64,000 bases of DNA. It comes from Cyprinodon diabolis (taxonomy: Eukaryota; Chordata; Actinopteri; Cyprinodontiformes; Cyprinodontidae). Numbering within the stretch: position 1 is the stretch's first letter; each line of letters begins with the position of its first letter. Both the position numbers and the translations under genes were made by a program. A model generated the notes under the pieces. It searched no databases, was not told the DNA's origin, and saw nothing but the letters and a program-made list of their open reading frames with translations. Shown one piece after another: positions 23,087 to 35,954 of the stretch. The stretch is from assembly GCA_030533445.1 (NCBI GenBank), contig CM060082.1:36581317-36645316 (forward strand). The letters run 5' to 3'.

Positions 23087-26000
23087 CTTTAAACACAGAT
23101 CAAAAAGAGTCAATATTTTACCAATCCAGATCTTTCCTGATCCTTTAAGGAATGTGTTTTATGAAGCTGAAACACACTGACCGGGTTCAAAATCACTTCC
23201 ATCAAGCGTTGATGCGGTCTCCTGTACCTCAGCCAATAAGTGCGCAGAAGGAATTACAGAGGAATGCCTCTTAAACACCTTTGAGCTCTGCTGTAAAATC
23301 AGAAAATAAGTGTTTACATACAAAAAGGGTCAGATTTAAAGAAACCTGAAGGCTGATAACGGAAAAGTTCTCACCTCTTTGATGTCTCCCAGCGACTTGG
23401 AGTGTCTGCTCAGCTGCTCCTTCTCCTGCTGGCTGAGGCGGGGGTGCGAATCCGCCTCTGTGGCTGAGGTGTGACGCAGAGGGCTGAGGGGGGTGTCGAA
23501 AATCATCTGGTAGTGTCGGATTAGAAGCTCCACAATAAGTGCCTGGTAGGGGTAATCCACCAGCGAGGAGAGGGAAACCTCAGCGTCCGCCTGCCTCGGC
23601 TTGATCAGCGTTGGGCCGAAGATGATGCCGAGGTTACTGGCAGTCATCTTGTTTTCCTCCGAACACTCGCTCACCCTTAAAATTAGAGAAAAGAGACGAA
23701 GCATTAAGAAGATCAGCTGCTATGTTGAAGTATTAATGTGTATTTTGGAGAAATTCCTCCTTTTCCTACCTGTGAAGATGCTCTATGAGGAATTGCAGGG
23801 TCCTGTAATGCTGCGATGGCAGCTGTCTCAGTAGATCCTTGATTTTGAACAACGCCCTGTTGAGCTCCACGCTGACCTGGGTGGATGTGATGCTGTCTGG
23901 ACTGAGCCGCTGGGCTTCAAGTTCTTCCACGATGATACTCTGGCATTCCTTGGCCAAAGCGATGAAGTCGTTGTAGTAACGGAACAGGATGAGCGGCTCT
24001 GGAAGCTGGAGAGGACAAAGTGGAATCAGCAGACATTCCAGCAAAATTCATGTCTCTTTTTATCTTAAATGCTGTGAGAAAGCAGCCTACCTGTCTCAGG
24101 TAGAGCTTGAGAACGTTGCTGATGTCGTGGGGGTACAGTTCAGACAGCTCCACCAGGTCTTTGCCATTCTCAAACGCCTGGCACAGCTTCTCCACCCGAG
24201 ACTTGGCACCGTTCACGCGGTAGATCCCCTTCAGAGCACAAAAACAAAACGCTTTCAGCACGGCAGACTTGGATGGCCTTTTATGACTCACAAAGGAGAA
24301 ACCAGAGGCCAACGCTTAAAAAACAAACAGAGAAAGGCCATGCAACCTGAAAACTGTTTAGTTAACTTTTAAATCAAGGCGTGTGTCATTTTGCTACTGC
24401 GTTTCTCTTAGAGGTGAAGAAAGAATCGTATTATTCAAATCTAATCTCATGTTTATTTCCTATCTTTGATTAACAGGATGGATTTCAGCAGTCAGTCATT
24501 TCAGAACTCTACTAAAAAAAGGTTTTTTACATATTTATTTATGAGAGATAATTCCTCACATCCAGACTGAACTTTCTAGGGATTTCCATCATTTAACCTT
24601 TTAAGCTAATTTGGTTTTTGAGGCAATTTCAACTTGAAAAATAAAAAACAAACAAACAAAGAAAAAAAAAAAAGAAAACAGCACTGCTACATAATTAAAT
24701 GCAAAACCTTTTTAGTGTATCAACTGGGAAAAAACATTTTCCCACTTGAACTAGTAATGCAGCTGTTACTATGTTTGATTAATTTGTGATTAAACAAAGA
24801 AAATGAAAAAGATATTTCTAAAAAAATAATTGCAGAAACACACTGAAAATCCTTTTGAAAAGCCAGCATATTCTAAACTTCCCATTCTTTTCTGTAACTA
24901 CAGCACATTAGAACTGAACCAGTTGAAGAATATTTCATCCACAATGGTTTTAGTGGGCAGTCGGTCAGACAGAGCTGCCATTTTAATTTGCCTCATAAAA
25001 AAGGAATCTAGTCAAATCAAACAGCTGAAATCCACTCTAATGACACAGCCCTTGATCATAACATCATCAATTCTGTATCATCAAAATGTACCGAACAGCA
25101 TTAAATCAATAAAATTAAAAGAAAATGAGCTAAATTGCATTCTTTTGTCTATAAATAAAGGAATTATCATTCATGTTTCATTTCAGAATCATTGTGTATC
25201 AATGGTGGATAGTTCTACACTAGATAGGCCTGTATATGTGGAAGCAAAAATGTTAAATACCTTGATATTAAGCGCCCTGTTCTCTATTTCAGATGTGCAT
25301 TTGCGGATGATGAAGGGGACGCCATCAGGGGTGTTTTTGGCGGTCTGGGTGAAGTCGATGCCGAACAGGTGAAGCCTGCCCTGCAGCTTTTTATGGCCGC
25401 ACTGGATGGCCAGGGTTTCCAGGCACTTCTTGTGACAGGCCAGGGAACACTGCAAACCAGACATTTGAACAAAACGCCATAAGATAAAACAATTCAATAA
25501 CAAACCATGAATTAAAACTCCCTTATTATTCTTATAAGGAAGCATAAATAAAAAGAAACAGGAAATGCGTAAATATGCAGCTACAAATAGGAATCTGATA
25601 ACTGCTTCATGGGAACCTAAATTTAAGCCAAGATTTCCTTATAACCAGAACACTGGAGCCACATGAAATTTTAAGTCAGTTTCCTGTCAATATGTCAACC
25701 AGCATTACATAATCTTTTTCCACTAACTCCTTTATTTGTCCTCCTTGGTGTATCTCATAAATTTGGACAGAAACTTGATCTAAAGTCAACAGCAGATGGA
25801 GGCTTCACAAGGATGACGGAGAGGACTCTTCAGAAGACAAACAAAGCCTCTTCAGTTCCCCCGACTGAGACCAAGCGGCGGGTTTGGTCTCCAAGGAGAG
25901 AATCTGACCATTTTTAAACTTTTCCTTTTAATTCCCTCCCTTTCAAGCGTTTCAATTGGGGGGGGGGGGGGGGGGGGGGGAGTGGCTTTTTTTTGTTGAA

Positions 26001-29000
26001 TTTCTGCTCCCGCAGGTGATAAAGAAGCTGTTGTGCGACTTTGGCAGTCTTTTTCCTAAGGTTGAAAGCAGCGAGCTGGAATTACTAACAAAGGTCTGAA
26101 CAGTAAGGTTTTGGCCTGGATGGGTTTCCTTGTGTTCATTAAAAAGAAACAAACTGAATCAAATAAAGCGAGGAATGTGAGCTTACCTCCTCACACTCTG
26201 CTCCATGAAACACAACCAGACTGTCGCATTCTCTGCATTTGGACGGAGCGCGAAGCTTCCTCAGCTTGTGTGTCTGAGCTGCTTTGGACATCTGGGTGTT
26301 TCTGAATGGTCCTGGGGAGCTGGCTGTCTCTATTATCATCTCACTTAAACCTGAGAGTGAAAAGGGGAAAATTGGCTTTAAAAATAAATAAAAAAGGAAA
26401 AAGAACAAACTCTCTCCAATTAAAATGGTCAAATACATCCAATAAACAGCTCTGGTTTCACTCACCGTTATCCAGCGGGGAGGGGGGCTCTCTGTCATCC
26501 AGGTCATCAGCAGACGACATGGTACCGGTAGAGGGAGTTCTAGGCAACCTTCTCTTGAAATCCCCTGAACAAAATGGCAGAAAACACATGTAAGGCCACA
26601 TCTCAGATCAGAACGCATGTGTACCTAATGCTCACAGTAAAATTATGGAGATGATGCGATGTTTTAAAGCAACATCTGGAAAGGTTTTGGATTCCCCCCG
26701 TTGATGCTTAAACAACTTTGGAAAATGTTGGTGATTAGCATCAACAAAGGTTGATTAATGGTTGCTAACGGGACCATTACATATTTATATAATACTGAAG
26801 AACCCAATGAGGAACTCTAACCTGGGATACATTTATAGCACATTGTTTACACCTTTCTGTTGGTAATTGGGGATGAGATGAGCAAATCCTTAATAATGAG
26901 TCCCAATTGATTTTGCACACATACCCACCCACACCAATCAACAAGGGCTATTTGTACCTAAGCTTTTTCACTAAGCTGTTTTGCATATAGGCCTAAAGAA
27001 TTCCCATTTGGTCTTATCATCCAACAGCATCTTCCATAACCAGAGTGAATTTCTTCTTTAAGCTCTTCCAACTAGCAGCAGATCTCTATAGCTCCTCCAG
27101 ATTTACCGTCTGATAAATCCCCGTCCAGCGTATCAGTTTAGGTTGAAGATGAAATGCTTTCTTTCCATTTCTGGGTGAGGGATTAAACCATTATAACCCA
27201 ATATTTAATTTCCAAGTATATTATTAATCAAGTATTTTTTAATTGAATTACATTTTCCGGAATCTTGGAATATTTTAACCAAACTCCTTTAAACTCCATA
27301 ACCGTTTTGTCTGACAGTCTGTTATGTATTTTAGTCTTTAAAGTTATAGGGAAGCGGCTGTTCCAACAGTTGCTTTTCCTAATTCTTCCCAGTGATGCCC
27401 AACTTTACACAAGTGAATAAAGTGAATGTGATTGGTTGTTTATCAAGAGGGCTGAATTGTTGGGGGCGGAAGGTTCGCAAGCACGTTTGGTTGTGGCCGG
27501 TTTGTTGGAAGCATCTTGGTAACCAGTTAGCAACTTAGTGCCAGTAGGTTCCTAATGGGAAATTCCATTAGGACCAAGTATCACTAAATTGGTGACTTAG
27601 CAACGACACTGTCAAGGAACCCTATTGACAGCGGAAACATGCAAGAGGAGGAGTGTTTTGTGTCGGAGGTCGTTCATGAGTCTTCTCCGTCATACATTTT
27701 TTTATTTATAGGAGGAAAGCGGGGACGAAGATGTTGTGGAAGAGGACGCCAGGGCGGCAGAAGCTTGGTTTGGTGTAGAAAGCTTACAGCCGTACATGTT
27801 TGAGCCCTTGTCTCGCAACGCTGCCAGTTTTGTTAGCTCTACACCTGCCGAAGACACAGACGTCCATCCCCGTGAACACTGGGACGTAACTCAATGGGAA
27901 AGGAAATGATTCTTATTTTTTATTTAAACTGTTGCGTATATTAGCTGCGACATATGAATTAAGATCCTATCACCGAAAAAATTGGCTGAATTTAGGTGTA
28001 CAAACTGACATATAACTAACTGGCCTGCATAAGATAGCGAAAAAAAAAAAAGAAAAAAAAAGATTTTAAGACAGGATTTTTTTTTAAATAGAAATGTTCT
28101 AATTTTGAGACAATATAATCTGATAGAGTACATTTATATACATGTATAAGCCAGAATGATTTGAAATTTAAATATGACTTCCCTATGACTTTAAGATGAT
28201 GTTTGTTCACTCATGATATCCAACAAACCTCTGAGTTCTTCCCAAAACAAATATGTTTATCGTTACATTACAGTTGTCACTTGACAGCAGGTGAGTTTAG
28301 AGTCATATTAGAGTTGCACAACATTCAGCAAAGAGACATCCCAGTGTGTGGTTGCCAAGCCTCTTGATTGTGAGACAACAGTAACTTTATTGGGTCAACA
28401 TCAAGTTCATTGCACCAAAAATGTCTGCTGCCCCAGGGTGCATGGAGAGAGCCTGTGTCTCTCCTGTTATTTCATCATGGCAACATCATGTTCTTTGGCA
28501 AGTAGGCTCTCTGGGAAGCCAATTTCAAATAATAAATAGTGATTTATGGCCTCAATAGCTTAGTCTGACAGCAAGAGATTCAAATATTAAGTCAAGGTGT
28601 AACAGGGAGGGTGGGGTGGGGGGTCCAGTACCTGGACTTGCAGTGGGGGAGTCCATGGAGCGGGACTCGCTGCTCCCTCCAGCGCTCTCTGTGTCGCTGC
28701 ACATCCCTCCGCCCTGACTGGCTGAAGCCCAGGGACGAAAGGGACCCTGGATTCGAAGTGCTGTAAAAAACAAAACAAATATAAAACTAAGATGAAGTGT
28801 AAGCAGGTGACTGCCATGAGAAACAACCTCTGATTTGACCATTTGGAACAAAAGAAGAGTGATGGATTGTCAATAGTTTAGTAAATAGAGTTCCTTAATC
28901 AATGATACTGATATCAGTAAAGTACAGCTGTTCTTTTTCTTTTCTTTAAATAAACAGCCCTGACTCAGAATGTCTCCTTCTCATCTGTAACAGTTAATTA

Positions 29001-32000
29001 TTAAATAAAACACGTGGTTTGCAAAGTCACCACTGCATTTCATTAAAAATGATATCCTAGTTTAATCTAAACAGCTTGTAAAACTATACTGTAGCTGTTT
29101 CCATTGTTCATATTGTGGGTCAGTATGGGGTTCTAGTGAGAAAACAAAGATCTAATAAATTCAGAGCAGCTCAACCTTCTACTATGAAGCTGGACAAGCA
29201 CCTTTCTGTAAGATTGATCCGAAGATGGTTAACCTGAACCACCAGAAAACAGTGATGAGTCCAATCATCAAACACTGATATACCTACAGAGAGAAAGCCA
29301 GCTAGCAATAGCATTTTAATAAACGGCGCCACAATTAAACATTAGTGGAAGAATCCTGGTTTATTGAATATTTTGTACCGAGTCAGATGATGCTTATGGA
29401 AATGATCAACTTACATTTGGTTTGATTAGTTTAGACAAAAAATGCAAAAAAATATCAAGAGCCAACTAATGGTTTTGAATATAGTATATTAACAAATACC
29501 ATTCTTAGAAGCTTTAAAAGATTTTAATTTTATTTTGACTAGAGAATGATATTAAACAATAAGCGAATTATTTTTTTAGATCTACATTCCTTGTCATTGG
29601 CTTGGAAACTATCTGCTTATCTTTTACATAAACGATATCCTTTAGAGGACAAAAACTAAATCAAGGCTACCTCCTTATGAAAACGTGTATGTTTTATATA
29701 TTATATATATATATATATATATTATATTAAAATATATATATTATATTAAAAACTAACAACAGAAAACAAACTGTTTCATGATTGAAATGGTAACAGTTTC
29801 CTATTGCAGATGTTTAACAAAAATAAAGCATTTCACGCAAAGGTCATGTAATATTTGAACAGTTTTATTTAGCTGGGCTCTGGGTAAAATGGCTCTTTGG
29901 ATTAGAAAGGTTGCTGACCCTTGGTTTAGACCTTAATATGTGACTCAGAGCAGGACGCAATGACGGTAAACTAGTGAACCACATAATATTAATGAAGATA
30001 TTAATGAAATGTGGCCAAGTTTATATGAAATAATTCAAAGTAAGTTTGATGAATGTATTTGATTTGGTACATTTTGCAAAACATTCTTGAAATATAACCA
30101 GCTGTATAGTAAGACATGCTTAAAAAATATGAAAAAAAAATTGCTCTAGTTACTACTTAAGGATTAATGGAAAAGTTTCATAAACATGCCAAAAAAAAAA
30201 AATCCTAAATCAGCTCAGTTTAAATAAAAAAAAGTTGCACATCCATTTTTTTCAGGTTAACGTTAAAAGAAGCATACCTTGGATATCAGTGCCTCCATTG
30301 GAGCGTCTCTCTGCTATTTTGGCGTGCTGGCTATTGCTTTGACCGTCCACGTCTTCCCCACCCATAACGTCAGAGGTGACGGACATCTGCGACAGATTGC
30401 TGTGAGACGAGTGGCTGCCGCTCAATGAACGCTTGTTTAAAGGCAGCCTGAGTCAGAAAAAAAACAGCAAAACATAAAATAAACTGAAATCTAAGTAGAG
30501 CAAGGTGAGCTAAAACTTAGAGCATTTCAGAAAATGTAAAACATTCAAACCCATTTTAATTTCTCTGAGTGATAATTAGATTAATAGATCCTCAGCTGAA
30601 GAAACAGCTGCTTATTATGTTTGCTAATACAATCAGCAATGACGGGATTCACCCCGACTAATCCTGATATCATGAGATCAGAACATCAAACATACCAAAC
30701 AATTACTGGGTAATGACGACTAACTGACACTGAAGTGTCCAGCTCATCTATAAACCGTGCTTCCCATTGTTACACCAAAGTATCCCACAATACACCATCA
30801 AGTAGGTCAGTGGTCTATATTTAAGCTTTTCAGGGAGCACTGTGGTGGGTAAACGGGAGCGTGGGTGTGTGCATGCGCCAAAGTTTCATTTCCTCTCTCC
30901 CAAGCTGAACTCTTTTGATCAGAAGGATCAGAAGGGGAGGGGTGGGGGTGGGTCGTGGTTGGAGAACAAAGCGCTCTCTCTTATTCCCCATCTGTCTGGT
31001 ATGTACATGGGTTTGTGTGAGTGATCACAAACCTGTGTCAACAATACCAGCCCCCCCCCCAAAAAAAGAAAAAACACTTTATAGAAATTAGTAGGACAGC
31101 TGAGTGTGTTCATATGGGGGCCTGATAATGAGAGAAGTTCAGCTAACTGAGGGGGAAGCCAACGTCGTTAGCTTCTGTGTCTGCTGACCGCAATCCTTTC
31201 CACAGGAAGCACCCACCACCCGATTGTTTCACGCTTTCCAAAACAATTCCAGTCACTCTCTCATTCCACTTCCCAGTAGTGAGGTCCAGAGTATATTTAA
31301 CACAAACTGTCCTCTTCATTTAGTGGTCTGCTGCTCGATCAGCCAACGATTATATTCAGACAGTTTTCATGAAAAGACATGTGCTCAAAGATTGCAGATC
31401 ACTGTCTTTTGTTGCAGATAATGAAAACTTATGATCTGCATCTCTTATTTCACAGCCTGCAGTATATCTCCCACTTTCCTTCACATTATGAAGCCCGTCC
31501 AAGCTAATCATAAACACTGTTTTGTGGAACTTTTGCGCTTTGAGAGTGATGTGAAGTTTGTGTCTTGTGATGACAAAAATACCTCGGAAGGTGAAATGTC
31601 AAAATGCATTAAGATAATGAAAACAAAGCAACATTTAAAAAACAAACACTAGACGGAGTATGAGAAGTTATCTAGGCTAACTGCAAAAAAAATTATAAAT
31701 AAATCTGCAGGTAATGCAACACAATTGCCTTCACTTCCCTCGATGAACGTAATGGAAAAAGAAACAAATCTAACTCCTCCACTTCTTTCCTTTGTTCTGC
31801 AGTTTGAATACTCTAGGTCACAGACAAGAGGCTCTTAGTCACTCTTTCAAACTGCACAGTTTGCACATCAACAAAAACAATCAGCCATGTTCTCAGTTTT
31901 GATTGAGTAATTCTGATTATTTATTTAAATGAAGCCTGTTTATGCTTAAATGTTTCCTTTTTACTTAACATCATTTGATAGAGGCAGTGTTGTGATATTT

Positions 32001-35000
32001 CTCTGACTTTCTATATAATTATAAAACTGTTTTGAATATATAAAATATTTTATTACTGTTGGCAGGTTTTTTATTTGTCCTTTTGAATGAATACCGGTTG
32101 CATGGAGTCTGCAAGGTGATTTTATTGTTTAGTGTCGCCAGACCACATAGTCAGTGGTAGGATTTCCATGTGATTGTGGTGATTGACCCTCATGAGTGAT
32201 TGGAATCAACAGCAAATTGGAGCCTCCCTATAATTGTTTTAGAATTGAATTAATGGAAAAGTCTTTTAGAGTTGATAGATAAAAGCAGATGCTTTGGCTG
32301 ACAGTAACCGGATATGGCTCTGTGACTTCCCTCTGTAAATAAATGTCATCACTGTTTACCATGACATCTCATGGCATCATGTTACACCCAGACTTCACAC
32401 AGTGGCTAAACTGGAGCCGCTTGTCATTTTCAGTCTGGTATGTCAGGCATCTCACCAGGCGTTATGAGTGACAGTTGAATCCGACGACTGCTTCTCCAGG
32501 CGAGGCCCGTCAGCCGGCAAACTCCTGACGAACTCGATGTAACGCTGGCCCGGTTCGTACTGCTTGGCGTTTTCACACAGACTCTGGTGGTTGATGGGTA
32601 AAGACACCACCTGGGCCTGCTGGAGCTGGAACCAGTTGACAGTGACCTGCAACGAGGACCCGACCTGATGAATCATTCTGCTTTATTTCACTCTCCATTC
32701 GTCAGCATGCAGGACATTAAAGCTCTGGACATACAGCTTTGAGGGTGAGGTCGCACTGCGAGACCATTTCTCTGATCTGAGTGATGATTTCACTCTTGGT
32801 GTTAGCCAGGTCCACTCTCTTCACGCTCACATCAACCTGGCAGGCTTTGCAGTGCTCCCTGGCCTCCTCTGCCTGTCAGAATGAAGACATATAGCTGCTT
32901 ATCTTTAAAAATAACATGAATAATTGTCTGCAGCGATAATCAGCGGAAGAAAAGGAAATCAACTGTAAATAAAAAATCTAAAGAGGATGCACTCTACCTT
33001 CTGCAGGGCCTCCTCCTCCAGCCTTCTCCTCTTCTCCAGCTGCTTGGCTGCAGCTGCGCTCCCTCCTCCTGCTATCTGCTCCTCCTCCAGGCGGCTGGTG
33101 CTCACCTTGGCCTTCTCGTACTCTTCCTGCCGCTGGGCCTGCAGCAGCCGGGCCTTCCTCAGAGCGCTCTCCGCCTCTTGCTGACAGAAACAGAACAAAA
33201 TTGTTTATTCACAGGCAGAGAGGGAACTCACACTCTGCAGTTATCAGTAGCATAAAAATGCTACTTAAAAAATGAAACCATAATTTACATATAACATATA
33301 AAATGCAACAGAGTTTATCATTTTGCAATAATAAATCTTATACATTCCCTTTTTAAATACAAAAGGAGTGCAAAAATCGGAGTAACTGCTGGTTATACTG
33401 TTAGGGAAGCGGCTGCTACTTTGGATGACCTCATGATAAAAACAAAGCACTCTCAGTCAGCAGCTCACCATTTTCTTCTGCTCTCTCTGCCACTGCTCTT
33501 TGACCTCTTTCCGTAGTTTGTCCAGCTCATTCTTTCTGGCCTGGAGAGGCTGCGAACAAACACACTCCGTCTTTAGAACCTCTCGCTTTCCTTTGTTAGT
33601 CATGATTTCAATCAAAATAAAAATGATGGATTACCTGGACAAATTTGTTGCTTTGGAGTACTGCTGCGGTTTGAAGTACCAGCTGACTGTATTCGATGTC
33701 GTTTTTGAAAGCAGTGGTGTACGTCTCGTGGAACGGCATGAACTCCTGAAGCGTGGGAGGGAAAGCCCTAACGTCAGCGCTTGGAATGCATCAGATACAC
33801 AAATGAGTCGCCGCAGCATTTTCTCACCTGCTGACTTGCAAGCGTCTTGGCAGTTTCTGCCATTTTGGCGTAACTTTTGGCACACTCGATATCTGGAAAC
33901 AAGAACAGAACATTTCCAGCTCATTTCTGAAGGCTGCTTTTGTTGCTCTAATCAATAGCTCTTTACGGCCCGTCCTGTACAGTGTAAATGCAGGGCTTTG
34001 TAGGTTCAGCTGAAACCATTCATTAACTAGTCTAACAAACAAAAGATCTCACACTACAAACTCAAACCTGGAGCTGAGATAATATCAAACAAACCTCCAG
34101 TAAATCCCCTCATTCAGACTCTCTCTAAAATGTTTTGTTTGGACCTAAAACCAAATATAAAGCTGACCAAACAGTGCTGACAAGAGGGAAAACCCTGGGA
34201 CTGCATTACATTCGACACCAACAAGAGAGGGAATAAAACACAACAAACATACAAATGAATTGGAGATATACACACTAATCATTCGCCAACTTAAATCAGA
34301 TGATTGACAGCTTGAAATGTGTGGCTAGAACCTGAAAAACCCATACAGGTTATGTTTACAGCAACATTCTTCAGAGTGGAAGTTGTGACTTAATGATTTT
34401 AACCTTCAGTTCTAAAAAATGAAGGCAGAGGATGGTTTTTAACAGTTGTTAAATACTGTTAAGAGTTACAAACAAAATTTAGGCATTATTATTACAGTTA
34501 TTTAGACAGGTAATGTGTTACAATCTGAACTGCCAGTTTTGACTAAACCTGTGGGATTCAGGTATTTATGAAAAACTATTACAGACCTTAATTTTGTAAT
34601 TGTAAAAAAAGATAATCAGTAACATTATTTTACATGGATGGAAATATTGTAAAGAGACATATTACTTGCTAACAAAAGTAATTTGTAATGTAAAAAATTT
34701 CACATTTTCGGACTAACTTCCCAGACACTGTTGAACTTTCAGGCTGGGCTCCTCATTGAGTGAGAATTATTCATGACTTGGAAAAACATGACTTGGTCCC
34801 CTTTCTGGTATGTGGTAACAAAAACGTAGGATTTTCTTTTTATCTAACCCGTCAATTAGGGGTGTGCAAAATAATCGTCATGATGATGCATCGTGATTCT
34901 AATTTTCGTGATCTACTGCATCGATTCTTGACGCCAAGTATCGATTATTAATTTAAAAAAATTAGTAAACAAAATTGCATGAATGGTTGGCGAACATCAG

Positions 35001-35892
35001 CCAAAAACAAGTGGAATACAACTTCCAGTCCAGTAGATGTCGCTGCGGATGTGTTGACGCACGCTGCCTTGTGTCACAAGCATTTCCTGCCGCAAGATAC
35101 TGCGCCGAGTCATTCAAAAACAAAACATGGAGGAGAAAATATTGGAATGCATCGCAATAATTCAAGTATCGTGATGCATCATGATAGAATCGCATCGTGG
35201 CCTTTGAATCGTGATTCGAATCGAATCGCGACTTCTTTGGCAATACCCACCCCTACCGTCAATCACTAGTGCAAGTTAGTCACGTTACAGGGTTTATACA
35301 CTAATGAGTAACTATAATTTAATATGTCAATGGCTCAACATTATGACTCTCATACACATACATATATATAATAGGGGTGGAACGGTTCACAAAACCCAAG
35401 GTTCGGTTCGGTTCACAGTTTCGTGGTCACGGTTTTCGGTTTGGTTCGGTATATGTTGATTGTTAGCCTGACATGTTGGTCGTGTTGCTGTTAGCATAAA
35501 CAAAACGTGTTGCACAATGCTTGCACGCTGTTTTTATCCACAACTTTCTTTCCGCCGTCATCGTAGGTCACTCTAAATGCAGAGTGGTCCAATACAGCAG
35601 AACTATAAAGTGCTGCTTCCGACTCCTGTTCTTTCCCACTGGCCATACCGACACAATACGCCACAACAACTGATTTTTTTCTGCTACACCCGGCTACGCT
35701 GCTTCGCTTCGTCTTCTTCTTGTTTGCTACTGGTGGTTGGCTTTGGTCGCAGTACCGCCACCTTCTGCTCTGGAGTGTAAACGCTTCGCCTATGAGAAAA
35801 AGGAGCCGCGGATGAACCGAACGCAACACACGTGAATCGAACCGAGACAGCCGAACCGAACGGTTTGGACGGTTTTCATAAACCGTTCCATC

Positions 35893-35954
<62 letters not shown>

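Noticed and set aside
22486..23148. Several plus-strand open frames of 70-118 codons
   Set aside because: They lie antisense to the arhgap29 last exon, whose sense frame matches known protein sequence.
23990..24000. Alternative acceptor CTTCCAG inside arhgap29 exon 19
   Set aside because: It would remove the conserved LPEP start and break the frame with exon 18.
24830..25372. 180-codon plus-strand frame
   Set aside because: It crosses an AT-rich intron and the antisense of arhgap29 exon 17, and shows no family similarity.
27342..28190. piggyBac assignment for the TTAA element
   Set aside because: piggyBac ends normally begin with CCC-type bases; these begin AGTYRTAGGG, so a Kolobok/looper-type origin is more likely, though unproven.
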